A DNA stretch of 64,000 bases from Salinarimonas rosea DSM 21201 (GCF_000429045.1 NZ_AUBC01000010.1:124001-188000), one strand, 5' to 3'; positions 36,704 through 49,247 are shown, numbered from the stretch's first letter. Made by a program: numbers and translations. The notes: generated by a model from the letters alone, not told the origin.

Positions 36704-37240
36704 TCAGCCGAGCGGGTAGGCGGCCTCGACGACGTAGGGCCCGCCGCCCGTCTGCTCCCGCGCCGAGAACACCGCCATGCGATCGGCGAAGAAGGCGGTG
36801 CGCTCGAAGGGGGCGCGCGCGGTGATCCAGGCGGCGACGTCCCGCGGCGTGACCCGGCGCAGGCGCGCGAGGGTGACGTGGGGCGTGAACCGGCGGCGCT
36901 CGGGCGCCAGCCCCGCACGGCGCACCAGCCGCTCGGCCTCGTCGTGGAGCGCGACCAGCGCCTCGCTCGCGTGCACGTTCGCGAAGACGGCATGCGGCTT
37001 GTCCCCGCCGAAGCAGCCGAGCCCGTCGATCACGATCTCGACGGGGGCGCGCGGGCGCCGCTCGGCGAGGAGCGCATAGACGTCCTCGGCGACGTCCTCG
37101 TCCACGTCGCCGATGAAGCGCAAGGTGACGTGATAGTTCTCCGGCTCGATCCAGCGCGCCCCGGGCAGCCCGCCGCGGCAGGCGGCGAGCGACGCAACGA
37201 CGTCGTCCGGTATCTCGAGGCCGACGAACAAGCGCGGCAT
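36704..37240 (-). CDS. thpR: 2'-5' RNA ligase family protein (ThpR-like cyclic phosphodiesterase)
   Basis: 178 residues from MPRLFVGLEIPDD, with GGGGAG 8 bases ahead. The two HxT catalytic motifs of the 2H phosphoesterase superfamily are present (NYHVTLRFIGDV and FTPHVTLARL). ThpR enzymes open 2',3'-cyclic phosphates to 2'-phosphates, and in vitro join tRNA halves by 2'-5' bonds. The physiological RNA target in bacteria is not established. Length is as expected. Monocistronic and followed on the same strand by the BON operon. Confidence 0.93.
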   Translation of the reverse strand: MPRLFVGLEIPDDVVASLAACRGGLPGARWIEPENYHVTLRFIGDVDEDVAEDVYALLAERRPRAPVEIVIDGLGCFGGDKPHAVFANVHASEALVALHDEAERLVRRAGLAPERRRFTPHVTLARLRRVTPRDVAAWITARAPFERTAFFADRMAVFSAREQTGGGPYVVEAAYPLG

Positions 37241-37335
37241 GATGGTCACTCCCCTAACCTGCGACGCAACCGATTTCACAATTCCATAAGGACTTTATGC
37301 CGTAGTGGTAGCCGAGAGGAGCCAGAAGGTCCGAC

Positions 37336-38442
37336 ATGGTGGCACTCATCAGCGTGATGGACGAGATCGACGACATCGTGTCGAGCGCCGACGCGCGTCG
37401 TCGTACGGCCATGCTGCGCAAGATCACGAACCTGTTCCTGGAGAAGGCGCCCGAGCTCGACGAGGAGCGCGTCGGCGCCTTCGACGAGGTGATCCTGCGG
37501 CTCGCGCGCAACCTGGAATTCCGCGCGCGCATCGAGCTGTCGGAACGTCTCGCCGACCAGGCGATGGCGCCGCGCCAGGTGGTGCGCGATCTCGCCTTCG
37601 ACGACGAGGTGGCGGTCGCCGCCCCCGTCCTGGCCCGCAGCGGACGCCTCTCGGAGGACGACCTCGTCGCGGTGGCGAACACCAAGGGGCAGGAGCATCT
37701 GCTCGCGCTGTCGCGCCGCGTGACCCTGTCGGCGCGGGTCACCGACGTGCTGATCGACCGCGGCGACACCGTCGTCGTGCGCTCGGTCGCGGACAATGAC
37801 GGCGCAAGCTTCTCGGATCGCGGGTTCTCGACCCTGCTCGAGCGCGCCCGCGCGGATTCCGCGCTCCAGGAGGTGCTCGAGGCGCGCAGCCATCTCTCCC
37901 CGGAGCAGGTCGGCAAGCTCGTCGAGATCGCCCGCGAGCGCGTGCGGGAGACGCTCCAGGACGAGCTCGGCCAGCGCATGCAGCGCGCCATCGATTCCGT
38001 GGTCGAGGATCTCGCCCGGCGCATGGCGGACACCGACGCGCCGGAGGTGGCGAAGGCCGATCTCGTCGGATCCTTCGACTTCGTGAGCGCCCGTGCCCGC
38101 AGTCGCAAGCTCGAGGAGCGCGACGTCGTCGACTGGCTCAACCGGAACCGTATCGAGGACGCCCTCGCGGCGATCGCGCATGTCGGCGGCATCCCCGTCC
38201 AGATGGTGGCGAACGCCTACCACGCGCCGGACTGGGAGGCGCTTCTCTTCGTGGTGCGCGCCGTCGACTTCACCTGGGCGACGCTGAAGCTGCTCCTCAC
38301 CAAGAAGGCCGGCCGCACGCCCCCGCTCGATCTCACCCAGGCCGCCTTCGAGAGCTTCGAGAAGCTCTCCGTGCAGAGCGCCCAGCGCGTCCTGCGCTTC
38401 GCCGCCACCCGCGAGCGGTTCGGGCGCGACGGGGGGATGTGA
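37336..38442 (+). CDS. DUF2336 domain protein
   Basis: 368 residues, mainly helical with HEAT-like hydrophobic spacing (residues ~1-250: RRTAMLRKITNLFLEKAPEL, IELSERLADQAMAPRQVVRD, PVLARSGRLSEDDLVAVAN). This is the DUF2336 family, restricted largely to alphaproteobacteria and often adjacent to motility or chemotaxis genes. The function is unknown. It is transcribed alone, divergent from thpR. The intervening bases include an AT-richer stretch (37262-37300) likely to hold the promoters. No catalytic motif is visible. Confidence 0.9.
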   Translation: MVALISVMDEIDDIVSSADARRRTAMLRKITNLFLEKAPELDEERVGAFDEVILRLARNLEFRARIELSERLADQAMAPRQVVRDLAFDDEVAVAAPVLARSGRLSEDDLVAVANTKGQEHLLALSRRVTLSARVTDVLIDRGDTVVVRSVADNDGASFSDRGFSTLLERARADSALQEVLEARSHLSPEQVGKLVEIARERVRETLQDELGQRMQRAIDSVVEDLARRMADTDAPEVAKADLVGSFDFVSARARSRKLEERDVVDWLNRNRIEDALAAIAHVGGIPVQMVANAYHAPDWEALLFVVRAVDFTWATLKLLLTKKAGRTPPLDLTQAAFESFEKLSVQSAQRVLRFAATRERFGRDGGM

Positions 38443-38503
38443 CGGAGCAGCCGGTCCTGCGCCGGCCGCACGAGGATCTCGTTCGTGCGGCGCGGCGCGC
38501 CGA

Positions 38504-39007
38504 TCAATAGGTCGACGCCACCTCCCGCGCCACGCCCCGCATCGCCGCCGGCGGGCGGGGGAAGCCCGTGCGGTCGCGGTAGTCGGCGAGCGGCGGCGCC
38601 GGGCGGCGGTCCTCGCGCGCGAGCGTCGTCGCCACAGCGAGGTCGAGGAGCGCGATCGCGGCGACACCGCCCATGGCGAGGCCGGCGCGCTCGCGCCGGC
38701 GCGGGCCGTCGTCGAGCCCTGTCGCGAGGAGCCCGAGGTCGACGGCGTCGCCGGCGACGCGCGCCCACATCCACGGCGCCGGATCCTCGGCGGCGAGGAG
38801 CGCGACGCCGGTCGCGACCTCGCGGGCGCCGCAGGCCCGCACCAGGCCTTCGCGGCCGGGAATGCCTACGGCGCGCGCGAGGGCGGGCGCCGCCGCGAGC
38901 TCGGCGACGCCGAGCGCGATGGAGAAGAGGCCGAGCCCGCGGGCGAGGCGGTCGGTCTCGCGGTCGGGGTGCCCGCGGCGCGGCGAGCCGGTGGATTCGT
39001 AGCGCAT
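38504..39007 (-). CDS. small membrane protein next to an alcohol dehydrogenase
   Basis: 167 residues with about four weak hydrophobic segments (~residues 23-48, 58-73, 80-97 and 108-130). The region RACGAREVATGVALL is shared with DUF4267-like or cyclase/dehydrase-associated membrane proteins. The remainder is charged. It starts 10 bases after the stop of the alcohol dehydrogenase gene on the same strand, so the two form an operon and may both answer to the EcfG-like promoter at 40238. Its role is unknown. Confidence 0.82.
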   Translation of the reverse strand: MRYESTGSPRRGHPDRETDRLARGLGLFSIALGVAELAAAPALARAVGIPGREGLVRACGAREVATGVALLAAEDPAPWMWARVAGDAVDLGLLATGLDDGPRRRERAGLAMGGVAAIALLDLAVATTLAREDRRPAPPLADYRDRTGFPRPPAAMRGVAREVASTY

Positions 39008-39017
39008 GGGGGTCTCC

Positions 39018-40190
39018 TCAGGGCTTGAGCACGACCTTGACGCAGCCGTCCTTCTTGTCGCGGAAGGTCTCGTAGAGCGCGGGCCCGTCGGCGAGATCGG
39101 CGACGTGGGTGATCACGAAGGTCGGGTCGATCTGGCCCTCCTCGATCCGGCGCAGGAGATCGTCCGTCCAGCGCTGGGTATGCGTCTGGCCCGTGCGCAC
39201 GGTGATGCCCTTGTTCATCAGGGCGCCGAGCGGGACCTTGTCGGCCAGCCCGCCGTAGACGCCGGGCATGGAGATCGTGCCGGCCGGGCGGATCAGGTAG
39301 ATGATCTCGCGCAGCGCATGGATGCGGTCGCTCTCGGCCATCACCGCCTGCTTGGCGCGGTCGTACATCGAGTCGATGTGGCCGGACGCGTGGGCCTCGA
39401 GCCCCACGGCGTCGATGCACTTCTCGGGACCCTTCCCGTTCGTCAGGTCGTCGATGCGCTCCATCACGCTCTCGACCTCGAAGTTGATCGGGATCGCCCC
39501 GCCGGCGGCGGCCATGTCGAGGCGCTCGGGCACGCGGTCGATGGCGATCACCTGCCGCGCCCCGAGCAGGACCGCCGAGCGGATCGCGAACTGGCCGACC
39601 GGGCCGCAGCCCCACACGGCCACCGTGTCGGTCTCCTCGATGCCGAGCTGGACCGCCGCCTGCCAGCCGGTGGGCAGGATGTCGGACAGGAAGAGCAACT
39701 GCTCGTCGGAGAGCGTGGACGGCGCCTTCACGTGCGTCTTGTCGGCGAAGGGGACGCGGATGTACTCCGCCTGGCCGCCCGGGTAGCCGCCGGTCAGCTG
39801 GGTGTAGCCGAACAGGCCCGCGGTGGTGCGCCCGAAGGCCTTCTCCGCGAGGGCGGCGTTGCGGTTCGAGCGCTCGCAGACCGAGTAGTTGCCGCGCAGG
39901 CATTGCGGGCATTCGCCGCAGGAGATGGTGAAGGGGATCACCACGCGGTCGCCGGGCTTGAGCGCGTGGCGCGAGTCGGGGCCGACCTCGACCACCTCGC
40001 CCATGCACTCGTGGCCCATCACGTCGCCCGGCTTCATGCCCGGGATGAAATTGTCGTAGAGGTGCAGGTCGGAACCGCAGATCGCGCAGCTGGTGACGCG
40101 GACGATGGCGTCGCGGGGGTGCTCGATCTGCGGGTCGGGAACGGTGTCGCAGCGGATGTCGTGCTTGCCGTGCCAGCTCAGCGCTCTCAT
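39018..40190 (-). CDS. zinc-dependent alcohol dehydrogenase
   Basis: 390 residues from MRALSWHGKHDIRC, with GGAGG ahead. The catalytic zinc ligands are in CAICGSDLHLY and GHECMGEV; the structural zinc loop is CGECPQCLRGNYSVC; the nucleotide fold is VWGCGPVGQFAIRSAVLLGA. This is the medium-chain family close to glutathione-independent formaldehyde dehydrogenase and threonine dehydrogenase-like proteins. Insertion EKAFGRTTAGLFGYTQLTGG is typical of the class seen in stress-induced loci. The substrate is not assignable. Cotranscribed with the downstream membrane protein. Confidence 0.94.
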   Translation of the reverse strand: MRALSWHGKHDIRCDTVPDPQIEHPRDAIVRVTSCAICGSDLHLYDNFIPGMKPGDVMGHECMGEVVEVGPDSRHALKPGDRVVIPFTISCGECPQCLRGNYSVCERSNRNAALAEKAFGRTTAGLFGYTQLTGGYPGGQAEYIRVPFADKTHVKAPSTLSDEQLLFLSDILPTGWQAAVQLGIEETDTVAVWGCGPVGQFAIRSAVLLGARQVIAIDRVPERLDMAAAGGAIPINFEVESVMERIDDLTNGKGPEKCIDAVGLEAHASGHIDSMYDRAKQAVMAESDRIHALREIIYLIRPAGTISMPGVYGGLADKVPLGALMNKGITVRTGQTHTQRWTDDLLRRIEEGQIDPTFVITHVADLADGPALYETFRDKKDGCVKVVLKP

Positions 40191-40237
40191 GCGGGGCCTC
40201 CGGTTGCGCGGAGGCTCGGGCCGTCCGCAGCCCTGTG

Positions 40238-40262
40238 AACACCAGGGCCGCGGAGGCGTTCC
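40238..40262 (-). promoter_or_regulatory. EcfG-like promoter upstream of the alcohol dehydrogenase
   Basis: Minus strand GGAAC-N16-TGTT, exact -35, acceptable spacing, one mismatch in the -10. The -10 is 47 bases before the start codon. Confidence 0.5.
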
Positions 40263-40309
40263 GACGGCCGCGCTCGGGATGCGTGTGCCCCGACGCGGTC
40301 GGCCTTCGG

Positions 40310-41710
40310 TCACTGCGTCAGGCGGATCGAGCCGATGCGGCGCGCGATCTCGTCGAAGACCTGCTTGAGGTCGGAGGCCCGCGAGACCTCGTAGTAGAGG
40401 TCCGGGGAGGTCGCGCAGCGGCGCAGGAGGTCGCGGTTGCCGTTGATCACCCGCACGGTGACGACGACGATCCCGGCGTCCTTGGCGCTGTCGCAGGCGG
40501 CCTGCGTGCGCGGGTCCATCTCGGAGCGGTTGCGGCTGAACTTGCTCTGGGTGTTGTCGCCGTCGGTGAGCAGGATCATGAAGCGCTCGACCTCGTCGCC
40601 GGTGATCGTGCCCGCCTCGACGAAGGGCGCGCGCTCGGTCAGCATCGCCATGCCCCAAGCGGCGCCGATCGTCACGTTGGTGTTGCCCGACGGCTCCATC
40701 TGGCGAAGCGAGGAGATGATGCCGGCGTTCTGCGTCCAGACGTCGGCGAGCGGCGCCATGCGCGCGAGCCTCGTGTTGGGGCAGTTCACCGCCGGGAAGA
40801 GGGTGCGCGGGTCGTCGAGGTCGACATCGGCGTCGGTGACGTCGAGATCGTCCGGGATCTGGTCGCGATCCCAGACACAGCCGTCCCAGGTCGCCGGCGT
40901 CGTCCGGCCCCACCGCGAGCAGTCGGTGACGACGGGGTCGGCGTCGGCGGCGGCGAAGCGCAGCCAGGAGACACGCTGGACGTCGACGGGCCCGCGGGGG
41001 ACGGCGCAGTAACCGCTCCCGCGCGGCGGCACCGTGACCCGCGAGGTCAGCGGACGTTCGGTGCGCACCGTGTCCTGGACTGCCTGCGGCACGCGGACCC
41101 CGATGTCGAAGGGCACGAGGCCGACCCGGATGCGGTCGGGCCCGCTCGCCGCCTCGCGCATGATATGCATGAAGCCGCTCGTCGGGTTGGCGTTCGTGCA
41201 GGAGGTGTCGCCGCACAGGGCGCGCTTGAGCTCGGTCATCTTGGAGCGCGAGCCCATCGAGCCCGTGTTGTCCATGACGAGCGCGATGTCGATCGACTTG
41301 CGGCCGTAGCTCGCCTCGCTGTAGCGCGAGACCGACACGTCGTCGACGTTGACGACGCGCATGAAGGTGGTTCCGACCCGCACGCGGGCGCGCAGCCAGA
41401 CGGTCTCGTCGACCTTGTCGCCGTCGAGCTCGGCGATGGTCAGGGACGCGTCCGGGCCGAGCACCGTCTCGAGCTGCTGGCGAGCGAAGGTGAGCAGGGT
41501 CTCCTTCGACGTCGCGTCGGGGTCGCGCACGGCGGCGAGCGCCGCGTTGTCCAGCGCGAGCTGGATGCGGTCCGCGGCGTTGCGCGCGCGGGTGTAGTCG
41601 ACGGCCGCCCCGATGAGACCGAGGATCGGCACCATCACCAGTGCGAATGCGAGTGTGACGTTCCCGCCCCTGCTCGCAATCGCCTCTCGCATCCGACATC
41701 CGAAATTCAT
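40310..41710 (-). CDS. TadG-like pilus/von Willebrand factor A protein
   Basis: 466 residues from ATG 41710 (GAGGAGG upstream). The N-terminus is a TadE/TadG-type anchor (RGGNVTLAFALVMVPILGLI, then AAVDYTRARNAAD). A vWA domain begins at ~145 with the metal-binding DxTGS form (ALVMDNTGSMG) and a second site (LLTDGDNTQSKF). Cysteines near 190 and 260-300 suggest disulphides in the large inserted region. TadG proteins are part of tight-adherence (Flp) pili or related surface systems; no other tad genes are present here, so it is an orphan. Monocistronic between recQ and the alcohol dehydrogenase locus. Confidence 0.9.
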   Translation of the reverse strand: MNFGCRMREAIASRGGNVTLAFALVMVPILGLIGAAVDYTRARNAADRIQLALDNAALAAVRDPDATSKETLLTFARQQLETVLGPDASLTIAELDGDKVDETVWLRARVRVGTTFMRVVNVDDVSVSRYSEASYGRKSIDIALVMDNTGSMGSRSKMTELKRALCGDTSCTNANPTSGFMHIMREAASGPDRIRVGLVPFDIGVRVPQAVQDTVRTERPLTSRVTVPPRGSGYCAVPRGPVDVQRVSWLRFAAADADPVVTDCSRWGRTTPATWDGCVWDRDQIPDDLDVTDADVDLDDPRTLFPAVNCPNTRLARMAPLADVWTQNAGIISSLRQMEPSGNTNVTIGAAWGMAMLTERAPFVEAGTITGDEVERFMILLTDGDNTQSKFSRNRSEMDPRTQAACDSAKDAGIVVVTVRVINGNRDLLRRCATSPDLYYEVSRASDLKQVFDEIARRIGSIRLTQ

Positions 41711-41862
41711 GGCGGCACCTCCTCGCACGATGCGATGGATGCGCCCGGGGCGATTAAGACCGCCCTAAGGCCACTCCATGGAACCCGGTGCGATAGGGTG
41801 CGATTCGTCGGGTAGTTTCCGAGACCTTTATCCTATACGTCGGCGCGCCCGACCTGGGATTG

Positions 41863-43668
41863 TCAGCCGGCCTCGCGCACTGTCGCGACGATCTCCTCGC
41901 CGTAGCGCGCGACCTTCGCCGTGCCGACGCCGTGGCAGGCGGCGAGCGCGTCGAGGGAGCCGGGCCGGCGCTCGACGATGTCGATCATCGTGCGGTCCGT
42001 GAAGACGACGTAGGCCGGCACGCCCTCGTCCTTGGCGAGGCGGGTGCGCAGCGCGCGCAGCGCCTTCAGCAGCGGGTCGGAGGCGAGGCCCGCATCGGCG
42101 ATGGCGGCCGCGCGGCGCGCCTTCTTCGTGTCCTTGGGGGCGTGGACGTCGGCGCGCAGCGTCACCGTCTCGCCCCCGCGCAGCACGGCGTCGCCGCGCT
42201 CGGTGATGCGCCAGGCGCCGTAGCCGGTGATGTCGTTCTCGATCAGCCCGCCGGCATAGACCTGGCGGATGAGCCCGCGCCACTCGTTCTTCGCCTTCTC
42301 GCGGCCGACACCGAAGGTGCGGATGCGCTCGTGCCCGAAGCGGCGCACCTGGTCGGTCTCGTCGCCCACGAGGACCGAGACGATGTGCTCCGAGCCGAAG
42401 CGCTCGCCGGTGCGGGCGATGGCCGAGAGGATCATCTGCGCCTCGCGGGTGGCGTCGAACAGCGTCGGGCCGCCCTCGCACAGGTCGCAATGGCCGCAGG
42501 GCTCCGAGGTCTCGCCGAAATAGGCGAGCAGCGTCTGGCGTCGGCAGCGCGGGGCCTCGCACAGGGCGACGAGCGCGTCGAAGCGGCGGAACTCGATGCG
42601 CTTGACCTCGTCGGGCGCCTGGCTCTCGGCGATCTGCTGGCGGCGCAGCCGCATGTCGTCGAGGCCGTAGAGGGTGAGCGTGTCCGCAGGCGCGCCGTCG
42701 CGGCCGGCGCGGCCGATCTCCTGGTAGTAGGCCTCGATGGTCTTGGGCATCGCCGCGTGGGCGACGAAGCGCACGTCCGGCTTGTCGACGCCCATGCCGA
42801 AGGCGACCGTCGCGACCATGACGATCCCGTCCTCCTGCAGGAACGTGTCCTGGTTCGCCTGGCGGACCTCCTGCACGAGGCCGGCGTGATAGGGCAGGGC
42901 GCGCAGGCCGAGGCCGGAGAGCTTCTCGGCGAGCTTGTCCACCGCGTTGCGGGTGGAGCAGTAGACGATGCCGCTCTCCTCGCGATGCTTGGCGAGGAAG
43001 GCCGCGATCTGGCGCGATGCGTCCGTCTTGGGGCTCATCGCGAGGCGCAGGTTCGGCCGGTCGAAGCCGTGGACGAAGATCCGCGGGGTGCCGGGAAAGA
43101 GGCGCTGGGCGATGTCGTCGCGGGTCGCCGCGTCGGCGGTCGCCGTCAGCGCCATGGTCTGCACGTCGCCGAGCCGGCGGCGCACGTCGCCCAGCCGCGC
43201 GTAGTCGGGCCGGAAGTCGTGGCCCCATTGCGAGACGCAATGCGCCTCGTCGATGGCCAGCAGCGAGACGCCGCGCCGCATCAGGAAGTCGGCGAGGCTC
43301 TCCGAGCCGAGCCGCTCGGGCGAGACGTAGAGGAGCTTGAGCGAGCCCTCGCGCAGCTCCTCGCGCACCCGGGCCGCCTCCGCCTCGTCGTTGGCGGAGT
43401 TGAGCGCGCCGGCCGAGACGCCGTTGTTGCGCAGCGCCGCCACCTGGTCGCGCATCAGCGCGATCAGCGGCGAGACGACGACGGTGAGGCCGTCGCGCAC
43501 GAGCGCCGGCAGCTGGTAGCACAGGGACTTGCCCGCGCCGGTCGGCATGACCGCGAGCACGTCCTCGCCCTCGAGTACGGCGCGCACGACGTCCTCCTGC
43601 CCGGGCCGGAAGCCGGGATAGCCGAAGACGTCCTCGAGGACGCGCAGCGTGTCGTCGATCGTGGCCAT
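41863..43668 (-). CDS. recQ: ATP-dependent DNA helicase RecQ
   Basis: 601 residues from MATIDDTLRVLEDVFGYPGF. Walker A is MPTGAGKSLCYQLPAL; the DExH box is AIDEAHCVSQWGHDFRPDY; motif VI is EIGRAGRDG. The RQC zinc site has four cysteines (PRCRRQTLLAYFGE, PCGHCDLC), and an HRDC domain closes the chain (~residues 525-600). RecQ unwinds recombination intermediates and stalled forks with a 3'-5' polarity. Divergent from the hybrid kinase with 202 bases between the starts. It follows the TadG gene in the map but has its own promoter space. Confidence 0.97.
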   Translation of the reverse strand: MATIDDTLRVLEDVFGYPGFRPGQEDVVRAVLEGEDVLAVMPTGAGKSLCYQLPALVRDGLTVVVSPLIALMRDQVAALRNNGVSAGALNSANDEAEAARVREELREGSLKLLYVSPERLGSESLADFLMRRGVSLLAIDEAHCVSQWGHDFRPDYARLGDVRRRLGDVQTMALTATADAATRDDIAQRLFPGTPRIFVHGFDRPNLRLAMSPKTDASRQIAAFLAKHREESGIVYCSTRNAVDKLAEKLSGLGLRALPYHAGLVQEVRQANQDTFLQEDGIVMVATVAFGMGVDKPDVRFVAHAAMPKTIEAYYQEIGRAGRDGAPADTLTLYGLDDMRLRRQQIAESQAPDEVKRIEFRRFDALVALCEAPRCRRQTLLAYFGETSEPCGHCDLCEGGPTLFDATREAQMILSAIARTGERFGSEHIVSVLVGDETDQVRRFGHERIRTFGVGREKAKNEWRGLIRQVYAGGLIENDITGYGAWRITERGDAVLRGGETVTLRADVHAPKDTKKARRAAAIADAGLASDPLLKALRALRTRLAKDEGVPAYVVFTDRTMIDIVERRPGSLDALAACHGVGTAKVARYGEEIVATVREAG

Positions 43669-43870
43669 GGGGCTCCGGCGGCGCGGATGGAGGATGCGTC
43701 CGCGGCGTCCTTCTGGCATGGAACGGGGGTGGCGGGAAAGGTGCCGCCGGCGTCGGCGTCGGCTGCACCCGGCCCGGCGTGGCACGGCCACGCTCGCATC
43801 TCGGCCGAATTTGGCTAGATTGCGCCGGACGCCGCCGACCTCTCGCGGCGACGACAACGAAGGCCGCGCG

Positions 43871-46762
<2,892 letters not shown>

Positions 46763-46766
46763 CGCG

Positions 46767-47669
46767 TCAGCCTCGGCTCGCGAGCGCGACTCCCGCCGCC
46801 GCCACCGCCATGCCGAGCATCTGCACCGGCGCGAGCGTCTCCCCGAACAGGAAATACGCCATCACCGCCGAGCAGGGCGGAACGAGGAAGAGCAGCGAGG
46901 CGACGCCCGCCACCGCGCCGCGGCGGATCAGCACGAGCAGCAGCGAGATCGCCCCGATCGACAGGCCGAGCACCGCCCACGCGAGGCCGAGGACCACCTC
47001 CGCCGTGAAGGCGATCTCGCCGTCCTCGAGCAGGAGCGCCAGGGGAAGCGTGACGGCGAGAGCGCCGCAATATTGCACGACCGTGTTGGTGCGCAGATCC
47101 ACGCCTGCGGCGGTGCGCTTCTGCCAGATCGTCCCGAAGGTGATCGCGACGACGCCGCCGAAGGCGATCGCGAGCGGCACGAGCGGGATGCCCCCCGCCT
47201 CCCCGAGCCGCGGCAGGACGACGAGGAGCGTGCCGGCGAAGCCCACGACGATGCCGAGCCAGCGCCGGCGCGACACCGCCTCGCCGAGCAGCGGGGCGAC
47301 GAGGAGCCCCGTCAGCAGCGGCTGGAGCCCGGCCACCAGCGCGGCGATCCCCGCGGGAAGCCCGTGGCCGACGGCCCAGAAGATCCCGCCGAGATAGGCC
47401 CCGTGCAGGAGCACGCCGGCGACGATCCCGTCGCGCCATCCCGCGAGCCCCTCCGGCCAGCGGGCGCGGGCGAGGAACGCCGCCAGCGCGAGCACGGCGA
47501 TCGCGAGCGCATAGCGGATCCACAGGAAGGTGAGCGGGTCGGCGTGCGGCGCGACGAGGCGCGCGACGATGAAGCCCGTCGCCCAGATCAGGACGAAGAG
47601 CGGCGGCGCGAGCCGCGTCGCGAGATCGGGACCCGCCCCGGCGGGCGTCTTGTCGGTTCGTCCGGGCAT
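46767..47669 (-). CDS. EamA (DMT) family transporter
   Basis: 300 residues from MPGRTDKTPAGAGP; an ATG four codons earlier (47681) is possible, as neither has a good ribosome-binding site. Ten membrane helices form two EamA repeats (first with FVLIWATGFIVARLVAPHAD, second with AIAFGGVVAITFGTIWQKR). The family exports small metabolites. The substrate is unknown. It ends 4 bases from the stop of the hybrid kinase gene, convergent, and is divergent from the YihY gene. Confidence 0.9.
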   Translation of the reverse strand: MPGRTDKTPAGAGPDLATRLAPPLFVLIWATGFIVARLVAPHADPLTFLWIRYALAIAVLALAAFLARARWPEGLAGWRDGIVAGVLLHGAYLGGIFWAVGHGLPAGIAALVAGLQPLLTGLLVAPLLGEAVSRRRWLGIVVGFAGTLLVVLPRLGEAGGIPLVPLAIAFGGVVAITFGTIWQKRTAAGVDLRTNTVVQYCGALAVTLPLALLLEDGEIAFTAEVVLGLAWAVLGLSIGAISLLLVLIRRGAVAGVASLLFLVPPCSAVMAYFLFGETLAPVQMLGMAVAAAGVALASRG

Positions 47670-47790
47670 CGCACACGGCATATCGGGCGCGGGTCTCGTA
47701 CGCCAGCTTGCTTCGCGTGCGCGTTTGCGCCATCTGCGGAGGGAGGAGCAGGCGGGCCACACGGGCCGGCCGAAGCGGAGGCAGCTCGAC

Positions 47791-48654
47791 TTGGCGCGTG
47801 CGCGCAGGATCCTCGCCGTCCTGAACCTGGCCTACGACCGCTTCCTGCTGCACGACGGCTGGGCGATCGCGAGCCATATCGCGCTCTCGGCGCTGTTCTC
47901 GTTCTTTCCGTTCCTGATCCTGCTCACCGCTTTGGCCTCGACGTTCGAGTTCGGGACGCTCGCGGACAACGCCACCGATATCATCCTCGACGTGCTGCCC
48001 GTCGAGATCGCCGAGCCGCTGGCCTCGGAGGTGCGCACGGTGCTCACGGAGTGGCGCGGCGACCTCCTGACCATCGGCGCGGCGCTGGCGCTGTGGTTCT
48101 CCTCGAACGGCATCGAGGCGCTCAGGGTCGGGCTGAACCGCGCCTACGGCGTGCGGGAGAACCGGGCCTGGTACGTGACGCGGCTCGAATCGATCGTGTT
48201 CGTCGTCATCGTCGCGGCGGTGATGATGGTGTTCTCGCTCGCGGTGGTGCTCGGGCCGCTCCTGTGGCGGGCGGCGACCGGCTTCTTCCCCGCGCTCGCG
48301 CCGTTCTCGCAGATCGTCGGGCTCGTGCGGCTCGGCACGACGACGCTGCTCATCACCGTCGCCCTCGTGATCACCCACAAGTTCCTGGCGGCGGGGACGC
48401 GCAGCGTCGTCTCGGTGCTGCCCGGCGTCGTGGTCACGCTCGTTCTCTGGACGGTCGGCGGCATCGCCTTCGGCATCTACCTCGCGCAGTTCCCGGGCGC
48501 CTACGCGTCCACCTACGGCGGGCTGGCGACCGCGATGATGTCGCTGATCTTCCTCTATACGATCGCCGTGATCTTCATCGTGGGCGGGGAGATCAACGGG
48601 GCCGCGATCGCGCTCGACCGCAGCGCCAGGAAAAGCCGCGCAGCGCGCAAGTGA
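47791..48654 (+). CDS. YihY/BrkB family membrane protein
   Basis: 287 residues from a TTG start at 47791 with GGAGG 10 bases upstream; no suitable ATG exists. About six membrane helices. Family features are AYDRFLLHDGWAIASHIALS, ALFSFFPFLILLTAL, GIEALRVGLNRAYGVRE and the C-terminal FLYTIAVIFIVGGEINGA. YihY proteins were once called RNase BN, but that is not supported; they are probably inner membrane transport-like proteins. The C-terminus is basic (RSARKSRAARK). Confidence 0.9.
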   Translation: MARARRILAVLNLAYDRFLLHDGWAIASHIALSALFSFFPFLILLTALASTFEFGTLADNATDIILDVLPVEIAEPLASEVRTVLTEWRGDLLTIGAALALWFSSNGIEALRVGLNRAYGVRENRAWYVTRLESIVFVVIVAAVMMVFSLAVVLGPLLWRAATGFFPALAPFSQIVGLVRLGTTTLLITVALVITHKFLAAGTRSVVSVLPGVVVTLVLWTVGGIAFGIYLAQFPGAYASTYGGLATAMMSLIFLYTIAVIFIVGGEINGAAIALDRSARKSRAARK

Positions 48655-48673
48655 GGCGCGGCGCGGCCGGGCG

Positions 48674-49168
48674 TCAGAGGTCGACCTTCTCCTGGTCGCC
48701 CGGCCGGTGCGGCGGCTCGCCGGTCACCGCGGCCTTGGCGTAGCCGTAGACGTGGAGCATCTTCGAGGAGGGCGCGTCCCAGTACTCGCCGTATTCCGGC
48801 GTGACCTTGACGAAGGCGAGCTCCGGGTCGTCCTTGCCGCTGGGGAACCAGGTGCGCATGCCCTCCTGCCAGTGCGCCTCGATCGCGGCGCGGTCGCGCA
48901 CGATCTCGGCGCGGCCGGAGATCGAGACGTAGTCCTGGTCGTCCGGGTCGGAATAGGCGAGGCCGACCTGGTGCGTGCGGCCGATCTCGCGGGCCTTGGC
49001 GCTGTCGATGCGGGTGGCGAACCAGAGGTCGCCGTTCGCGTCGGGCTTCTGCGTCCACATCGGGCGCGCGCGCAGCGAGCCGTCGGCCTCGACGGTGGTC
49101 ATCATCGCCACGCGCACGTCCTCGATCAGGTCGAAGAGCTTCTCGCGGGCCTTGGGGTCGGTGGTCAT
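48674..49168 (-). CDS. general stress FMN-binding split-barrel protein
   Basis: 164 residues. The pyridoxamine 5'-phosphate oxidase-like fold is recognised by MMTTVEADGSLRARPMW, DLWFATRIDSAKAREI, VGLAYSDPDDQDYVSISG and WFPSGKDDPELAFVKVTPE. This is the general stress protein 26 group, usually FMN-binding and of uncertain reaction. An EcfG-like promoter lies 38 bases upstream. It is convergent with the YihY gene. Confidence 0.93.
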   Translation of the reverse strand: MTTDPKAREKLFDLIEDVRVAMMTTVEADGSLRARPMWTQKPDANGDLWFATRIDSAKAREIGRTHQVGLAYSDPDDQDYVSISGRAEIVRDRAAIEAHWQEGMRTWFPSGKDDPELAFVKVTPEYGEYWDAPSSKMLHVYGYAKAAVTGEPPHRPGDQEKVDL

Positions 49169-49206
49169 CTGGGGCTCCTCGTTCGGGCTGTCCGGTTCGG
49201 CCGGTG

Positions 49207-49232
49207 AACGGGCCGCGTCGCGGTTTGGTTCG
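49207..49232 (-). promoter_or_regulatory. EcfG-like promoter upstream of the split-barrel stress protein
   Basis: Minus strand CGAAC-N17-CGTT, exact -10 and spacing, one mismatch at the first -35 base. Located 38 bases from the start codon of a known stress-type protein. Confidence 0.5.
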
Positions 49233-49247
49233 CGGGCTCCGCTCCCG